A stretch of 9,602 bases of DNA from the NCBI GenBank assembly GCA_016764135.1, contig JAESSL010000041.1, positions 1 to 9,602 of the forward strand. Direction: 5' to 3'. The DNA comes from Alphaproteobacteria bacterium (GTDB lineage: Bacteria > Pseudomonadota > Alphaproteobacteria > UBA8366 > GCA-2717185). Numbering within the stretch: position 1 is the first letter of the stretch; each line of letters opens with the position of its first letter. Shown here piece after piece: positions 6,360 to 9,602 of the stretch. The notes under the pieces were generated by a model, which saw nothing but the letters and a program-made list of their open reading frames with translations, searched no databases and was not told the origin of the DNA. Both the position numbers and the translations under genes were made by a program.

Positions 6360-7049
6360 TTAGAGGTTAGCCAATTCCGTCAGCCGACCATGATACTTCA
6401 GCAACAAGGTTTTGTGTTTTCGCGCGACAAGTCCAGCGCGCGCTAACTCGCCAATCGCCGCGGCGACGTCTTGCACCGCCGTACTCGTCATCGACGCGAT
6501 CTCATGATGGTTTGGCAATCGCTCGATCACCCAACTGCCATCCCCTGACGGATTGGGCGACGACATCCGCAGTAACTCCATATAAACGCGCTGCTGGGAC
6601 GTCTGCGTGCTGACTGTCGTGATACGCTGGTTCAACCGTCGGATAATGCCCGCATATCGTTTCAGCAACATCAGGCATATCCCCGGCACCTGCATTAAAA
6701 GTTGCCGAAAATCCTTACGCGATAACATTGCAACCTCGGTCTTTTCAAGCGCAACAACCCGCGCCGAACGCTTTTTCGCGTCAATCGCCGACATTTCGCC
6801 AAACGTGCGACCCTCGCCCTTTTCACCGAGCGGGACTTCCATTTCATTTGCGAAATCGAGGATTCTCACCTTCCCCTTGACGATGAAATAGACATCCGTC
6901 GAGCGGTCATCCCGGTCCAGAATCACATCGCCTTCCTGATAGCGTCGCCAGTCGCATCGACTGGTGAAGAAATCCAGCACTTCAGGCGGCGCCTCCATCA
7001 ATAGTTCAATATCGGCTAAAGAGCCTTGCGGCATCGCTTCGCCAGTCAA
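6360..7049 (-). CDS. Crp/Fnr-family transcriptional regulator
   Basis: 229 aa. TTG start at 7049-7047 with a strong AAAAGGAG at 7063-7056, 6 bases upstream; the later ATG at 7034 has no site. Residues about 24-118 form a cyclic-nucleotide-binding beta-roll with the pocket motif FGEMSAIDAKKRSARVVA (83-100); Glu85, Arg94 and Ser95 correspond to the ligand-contacting Glu72, Arg82 and Ser83 of E. coli CRP, with a loop one residue shorter. A long dimer helix follows (about 119-152). The C-terminal winged helix-turn-helix is at about 177-217 (LPNHHEIASMTSTAVQDVAA). There are no iron-sulphur cysteines as in FNR. The recognition helix differs from CRP (Val192, Gln193 and Ala197 in place of Arg, Glu and Arg), so a TGTGA-type site should not be assumed. 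Two 26-bp-spaced direct repeats lie upstream. It may control surrounding pilus genes, which is inference from location. Confidence 0.92.
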   Translation of the reverse strand: MTGEAMPQGSLADIELLMEAPPEVLDFFTSRCDWRRYQEGDVILDRDDRSTDVYFIVKGKVRILDFANEMEVPLGEKGEGRTFGEMSAIDAKKRSARVVALEKTEVAMLSRKDFRQLLMQVPGICLMLLKRYAGIIRRLNQRITTVSTQTSQQRVYMELLRMSSPNPSGDGSWVIERLPNHHEIASMTSTAVQDVAAAIGELARAGLVARKHKTLLLKYHGRLTELANL

Positions 7050-7095
7050 TGTATGCTCCTTTTAGAAACGCGCCAGTACATCAAAACTACTTCCC

Positions 7096-7142
7096 CCTAC
7101 TTAACGTCCTCTGCGCAGGCGCCTATTTGGCGTCCTCTGCGC
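7096..7142. repeat. Direct repeat pair upstream of the Crp-like gene
   Basis: Two 21-base copies, 7096-7116 and 7122-7142, match at 18 of 21 positions and start 26 bases apart. Both begin CCTA and end CGTCCTCTGCGC. A weaker partial third copy, CCTATTTTGGC, begins at 7151. The first copy is 47 bases upstream of the TTG start, within the expected promoter zone, so the pair could be binding sites for a regulator, possibly the Crp-like protein itself. The units are not palindromic. Confidence 0.6.
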
Positions 7143-7217
7143 GGGTGTCCCCTATTTTGGCTTCAGCGGCAATGCGCGCGCACATCATCCAATTGCGCAT
7201 CCCTGTATCCGATTACA

Positions 7218-7254
7218 CCATAATTTATTACTACTTTAACATAGTAATTTATGG
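7218..7254. other. Long bulged hairpin downstream of tadD
   Basis: CCATAA (7218-7223) pairs with TTATGG (7249-7254) and ATTACTA (7227-7233) pairs with TAGTAAT (7242-7248): 13 perfect pairs with a 3-base TTT bulge and an 8-base loop. It lies 27 bases beyond the tadD stop in the minus direction. No T run follows on either strand, so a mRNA 3' end structure, a weak terminator, or a remnant of a small mobile repeat are all possible. Confidence 0.5.
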
Positions 7255-7262
7255 CTTCTATT

Positions 7263-7298
7263 CTAGGGCTTCGTCCTTATCTAGGGCTTCGTCTTTAT
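7263..7298 (-). repeat. 18-bp tandem duplication spanning the tadD stop codon
   Basis: Bases 7281-7298 and 7263-7280 are copies differing at one position. On the minus strand each reads ATA-A(A/G)G-ACG-AAG-CCC-TAG, so the duplication is in frame and each copy ends in the same stop. The gene therefore ends IKTKP, stop, then IRTKP, stop. Confidence 0.85.
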
Positions 7299-8111
7299 CG
7301 GTTTTTCCAGGAAACGCCGAAAATACGCCATATTATTTTTCACCATCTCATCATCAAGGTCGAGCTTGGCGTAGCGTTCAGCTTTTTTGAAATTCCCCAT
7401 GATTCCATAAAACAGGGCGAGGTTTTGCCGGATTTGGGGTTTGCCGCGCGCCAAATTCGGCACGTTTTCCAAGACCCTGATCGCCGCGTCGATGTTACCG
7501 CTCTGCGCCAATGAGATCGCCGTGTTGTTCAAAATCACCGGGTTTCGCGGCGATAAGGATAGCGCCCGTTTATAGGCGCTGGCGGCCTCATGGTACTCCT
7601 TCAACAAATCATAGCCGATGCCAAGCGCCGAGTGGATTTGCCAGTTGTCGGGATCAACCTTTGCGGCCCGCAAAAGCGACAGGACCGCTGCGTTTCCATG
7701 CCCTGCAGCCAGACGGGCCTTGCCGATTTCCAGCAAGAACTCAGATGTGTCCGCGTGCGAACTTTCCGCCGCCTCGAGAATTGACACCGCGTCCGGCGCA
7801 GCGCCGACATAGCGCATGTTCCGCGCATATCCGAGCAAGGTCCCGAGTTCTTCATTTCCCTCGGTATACATCTTCCGATAAAAATTCGCGGCCTCACCGT
7901 ACCGCCCCTGCTGCTCCGCTGCGCGCGCCGCGCTTGGCAGGACATCGACCTTTTTTTGCGAGTCGCTGCTCTGCGTCAACGTGGATAAACACGCGGAAAG
8001 CAAAACGCCCATGAGGCACATCAATCCCCAACGCCCCGTCGCTCGCCAACGCGCCTGTCGTAATCCAGACGTTGCTATAGTATTTTTATTAGATCGAACC
8101 ACTATAACCAC
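7281..8111 (-). CDS. tadD: TadD-like TPR lipoprotein of the Flp pilus system
   Basis: 276 aa from a GTG at 8111-8109, the only start upstream before an in-frame TAA; it has no clear Shine-Dalgarno. Internal ATGs at residues 31 and 34 would leave a very short leader lacking basic residues, so the long form with RQARWRATGRWG before the hydrophobic stretch is preferred. A lipobox LLSAC places the lipidated cysteine at Cys41. The mature part has about five TPR units: roughly 57-84, 123-154, 157-188 (WQIHSALGIGYDLLKEYHEA), 191-222 (PVILNNTAISLAQSGNIDAA) and 225-251 (PQIRQNLALFYGIMGNFKKA). The ILNNxAxSLAxxGxxDxA and RQNLALxxGxxGxFxxAE pattern is typical of TadD, a pilotin-like outer-membrane-associated lipoprotein needed for Tad secretin assembly. 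It is divergent from the methyltransferase-like gene. An in-frame duplication overlaps its stop. Confidence 0.85.
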   Translation of the reverse strand: MVIVVRSNKNTIATSGLRQARWRATGRWGLMCLMGVLLSACLSTLTQSSDSQKKVDVLPSAARAAEQQGRYGEAANFYRKMYTEGNEELGTLLGYARNMRYVGAAPDAVSILEAAESSHADTSEFLLEIGKARLAAGHGNAAVLSLLRAAKVDPDNWQIHSALGIGYDLLKEYHEAASAYKRALSLSPRNPVILNNTAISLAQSGNIDAAIRVLENVPNLARGKPQIRQNLALFYGIMGNFKKAERYAKLDLDDEMVKNNMAYFRRFLEKPIKTKP

Positions 8112-8261
8112 CGATGCGTAATACTGTTACCAAACATGAAGATATCATAGTTCAACCTGATTCAGTGAAAATAAACAAGAATTTACATTCGCCGCTTAAC
8201 TTTGCAGTTCATCTTTTTTACTTAAATTTGACGCTATTTTTTTGATAATCTGGCATACCGC
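8112..8261. promoter_or_regulatory. Divergent AT-rich promoter region of tadD and the methyltransferase-like gene
   Basis: These 150 bases separate two divergent starts and are markedly AT-rich, so both promoters should be here. On the plus strand TTGACG (8228-8233) resembles a -35 box, but GATAAT (8244-8249) is only 10 bases away, so the pair does not form a normal promoter. On the minus strand TTGAAC (8155-8150) is -35-like without a clear partner. Neither gene has a good Shine-Dalgarno. Confidence 0.35.
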
Positions 8262-9044
8262 ATGAAACCATTAGAACCGACCCCGACGCCCTCGCCCACA
8301 CCTGTACTGTTGCGGGCCTGGATGGCGACGCCCGACTGGATTTTTCGCGCTCTGGGCGTGTGTTTTTTCCTTATCTACGCTTTGACCCGGATGCAGGATT
8401 ACGCATCGTCATTTCCCGATGTCGGACCGTATTGGACACCCGTTGAGGGCGACGGCGCGTTAGAATATTTTCCAGCGGCGAAAATACTGGCGGACCTGAC
8501 GTTTCTACTCATAATTCTCTCATTTTGCTTTCGAACAATTCCAAAACAACGCGCCGCGACGGCGCGCGAGATTGTCATCCCGGTCATTGCCGGGTTCTGG
8601 CCGCTCTTTCCTTTTATGGCGCTGGCCGCCCTGAACATAGTCTCCAGCCCGTGGGCCGCTCCGCTGCACAACACTCTTGAATTCGGCGCCATCAGTTATC
8701 CGCGATTTTTACTTGGCGTCGCGTTGCTATGTCTTGGCAACGCGCTGGATGTTTGGGGTTATGCATTCTTGTTCCGGTCTTTTTCTATCGTCGCAGAGGC
8801 GCGGGCGTTAAAGACCGCCGGTCCCTATCGGTTTGTGCGACATCCCGTGTATCTGGGACAACTTTTGGCGCAGGCGGGTATCTGGCTGGTTTTGCTGAAT
8901 ACCCATGTCGCTTTGATTCTATTCTATATTGCCTTCGTGGCTATCCAACTGTATCGCGCCAAAATCGAGGATGACGTCCTCTCCAAAGCGTTTGGAGAGG
9001 ACTATCTGTCCTGGAAACGTCGTACGTTCTGGTTCACCCGATAA
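8262..9044 (+). CDS. Isoprenylcysteine carboxyl methyltransferase (ICMT)-like membrane protein
   Basis: 260 aa. The ATG at 8262 has no clear ribosome site; an ATG at 8322 (residue 21) is an alternative. The N-terminus is proline-rich and is followed by about six membrane segments (about 27-43, 76-90, 104-124, 147-171, 197-212, 214-230). The C-terminal part carries the family signature: GPYRFVRHPVYLGQ (187-200), then E236-D-D with FGEDYLSWKRR (244-254). These match the SAM-binding region of ICMT/PEMT/NnrU-type integral membrane methyltransferases. Eukaryotic ICMT methylates prenylated cysteines; bacterial members act on varied or unknown substrates, often lipids or quinone-like compounds, and none is inferable here. 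It is divergent from tadD and followed by a 170-base gap before the next pilus-type gene. It is not an established Tad component. Confidence 0.85.
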   Translation: MKPLEPTPTPSPTPVLLRAWMATPDWIFRALGVCFFLIYALTRMQDYASSFPDVGPYWTPVEGDGALEYFPAAKILADLTFLLIILSFCFRTIPKQRAATAREIVIPVIAGFWPLFPFMALAALNIVSSPWAAPLHNTLEFGAISYPRFLLGVALLCLGNALDVWGYAFLFRSFSIVAEARALKTAGPYRFVRHPVYLGQLLAQAGIWLVLLNTHVALILFYIAFVAIQLYRAKIEDDVLSKAFGEDYLSWKRRTFWFTR

Positions 9045-9083
9045 TGAACACAAGTTGCGCTAAATTGCGTTAATAGCGTTCCC

Positions 9084-9093
9084 CATCATGATG
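9084..9093. promoter_or_regulatory. Perfect 10-bp palindrome CATCATGATG
   Basis: It sits 122 bases before the start of the right-edge pilus gene, in a region also holding four TTGCG motifs (9055, 9065, 9102, 9116). It could be an operator half of that gene's promoter. The symmetry does not extend beyond 10 bases, so chance is likely. Confidence 0.2.
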
Positions 9094-9214
9094 TGGTAAT
9101 ATTGCGCCAGTATTATTGCGCTTTTACTTTCGCGGATAATTCGTGAGTTTGATCATTTTTAAATATTGATGCGCCGCTCTGAATATCTCGCACGTTACGT
9201 GAATTGAGGAAGCC

Positions 9215-9602
9215 ATGCGATTTCGATTTTTGTGTATTCCCTTATTTCTATGCGCGCTCTGGTCACAGGCCGCCCTTGGCGATGTTTTGACCGTCACCAA
9301 AGGTAAATTGCATACCTTGAGACTAGACAGAGCCGGCGCAACGGCCATTGTCGCCGATCCGCTTGTCGCCGATATCCGGGTCGAGAACCCGCGGCTTATT
9401 TTTGTTTTTGGCCGCAATAACGGCGAAACGAACCTGGTCGTCCTCGATCGACGTGGTCGCGAAATTGTAAATTATGACCTCGTCGTCACATCCTCTGTTC
9501 CCCGGCACGTGACGATTGATCGCGGCCCGGCGAACCAGACCAATTTAATCTGTGAAGACCGCTGTGCAACCATCGGCGACGACGCCGCACAAGCAGCGCC
9601 CG
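9215..9602 (+). CDS. Secreted pilus-assembly N-terminal-domain protein (CpaC/RcpA N-domain type), partial
   Basis: The frame opens at ATG 9215 with GAGGAAG at 9206-9212 and runs off the right edge after 129 codons. MRFRFLCIPLFLCALWSQAALG is a signal peptide (cleavage near residue 22). Residues 23-92 read as the domain found at the N-terminus of Tad secretins and in small stand-alone proteins (T2SS-T3SS_pil_N): GKLHTLRLDRAGATAIVADP, then ADIRVENPRLIFVFG (52-66) and GETNLVVLDRRG (70-81). The segment after it contains NLICEDRCATIGD, with Cys113 and Cys117. A Cys-x3-Cys followed by GD near the C-terminus is what I recall from the short stand-alone members rather than full secretins, so a protein of about 140-160 residues is more likely than CpaC itself. 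It would be periplasmic. Probably the first gene of a further tad block beyond the window. Confidence 0.8.
   Translation, partial: MRFRFLCIPLFLCALWSQAALGDVLTVTKGKLHTLRLDRAGATAIVADPLVADIRVENPRLIFVFGRNNGETNLVVLDRRGREIVNYDLVVTSSVPRHVTIDRGPANQTNLICEDRCATIGDDAAQAAP

Noticed and set aside
7096..7160. Possible CRISPR array
   Set aside because: Only two good copies separated by about 5 bases, with no spacers and no cas genes.
7511..8014. 167-codon plus-strand frame opposite tadD
   Set aside because: Proline- and arginine-rich composition typical of an antisense shadow; tadD has a lipobox and TPR repeats on the other strand.
8251..8264. RpoN-type promoter (TGGCAT ... GC) before the methyltransferase-like gene
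   Set aside because: The second element lacks the TTGC core and would overlap the start codon.
9055..9120. Four TTGCG motifs upstream of the right-edge pilus gene as a binding array
   Set aside because: Irregular spacing (10, 37 and 14 bases) and a short motif that can recur by chance.

Overview
The window looks like a moderately GC-rich alphaproteobacterial chromosome. The main reason is a Flp/Tad (tight adherence) pilus locus in alphaproteobacterial style: a 57-aa Flp pilin with the GATAIEYGLIAAG processing site, a CpaA/TadV prepilin peptidase, a TadD-like TPR lipoprotein, and at the right edge the start of a pilus-assembly N-terminal-domain protein. The genus cannot be named from the sequence.

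Layout. Bases 2-220 (minus) are the N-terminus of a protein running off the left edge, with the look of a large secreted repeat adhesin. A 412-base AT-rich divergent region separates it from a polytopic membrane protein (633-2396, plus) that resembles GT-C glycosyltransferases. Next, all on the plus strand, come a secreted Sel1-repeat protein (2575-3069) behind a tandem 26-bp repeat carrying two extended -10 boxes, a DUF6166-type small protein (3157-3504), flp (3645-3818), a 350-base non-coding stretch with two good terminators, cpaA (4174-4710) and an FAD-dependent oxidoreductase (4744-6339). A Crp/Fnr-family regulator (6360-7049, minus) converges on the oxidoreductase. Upstream of the regulator lie direct repeats, a bulged hairpin and an 18-bp tandem duplication overlapping the end of the tadD-like gene (7281-8111, minus). 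Divergent from tadD is an isoprenylcysteine-methyltransferase-like membrane protein (8262-9044, plus). A partial secreted protein with the CpaC/RcpA N-terminal domain (9215 to the right edge, plus) closes the window.

How the genes fit. CpaA would cleave pre-Flp; the TadD-like lipoprotein would help assemble the pilus machinery; the right-edge protein probably begins a further group of pilus genes off the window. The left-edge adhesin, the GT-C-like protein and the oxidoreductase are all plausible cell-surface or polysaccharide functions, so the window as a whole is consistent with an attachment and surface region. The Crp-like protein is the only transcription factor present and is a candidate local regulator, though no target site could be assigned.

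No clearly new system is evident. The most useful leads are an orphan non-coding segment ending in a strong terminator before cpaA, a 14-codon mini-ORF bridging cpaA and the oxidoreductase, a Crp-like protein with a CRP-type ligand pocket but an altered recognition helix, and two unrelated 26-bp-period repeats placed upstream of genes. Five of the ten genes appear to use GTG or TTG starts.
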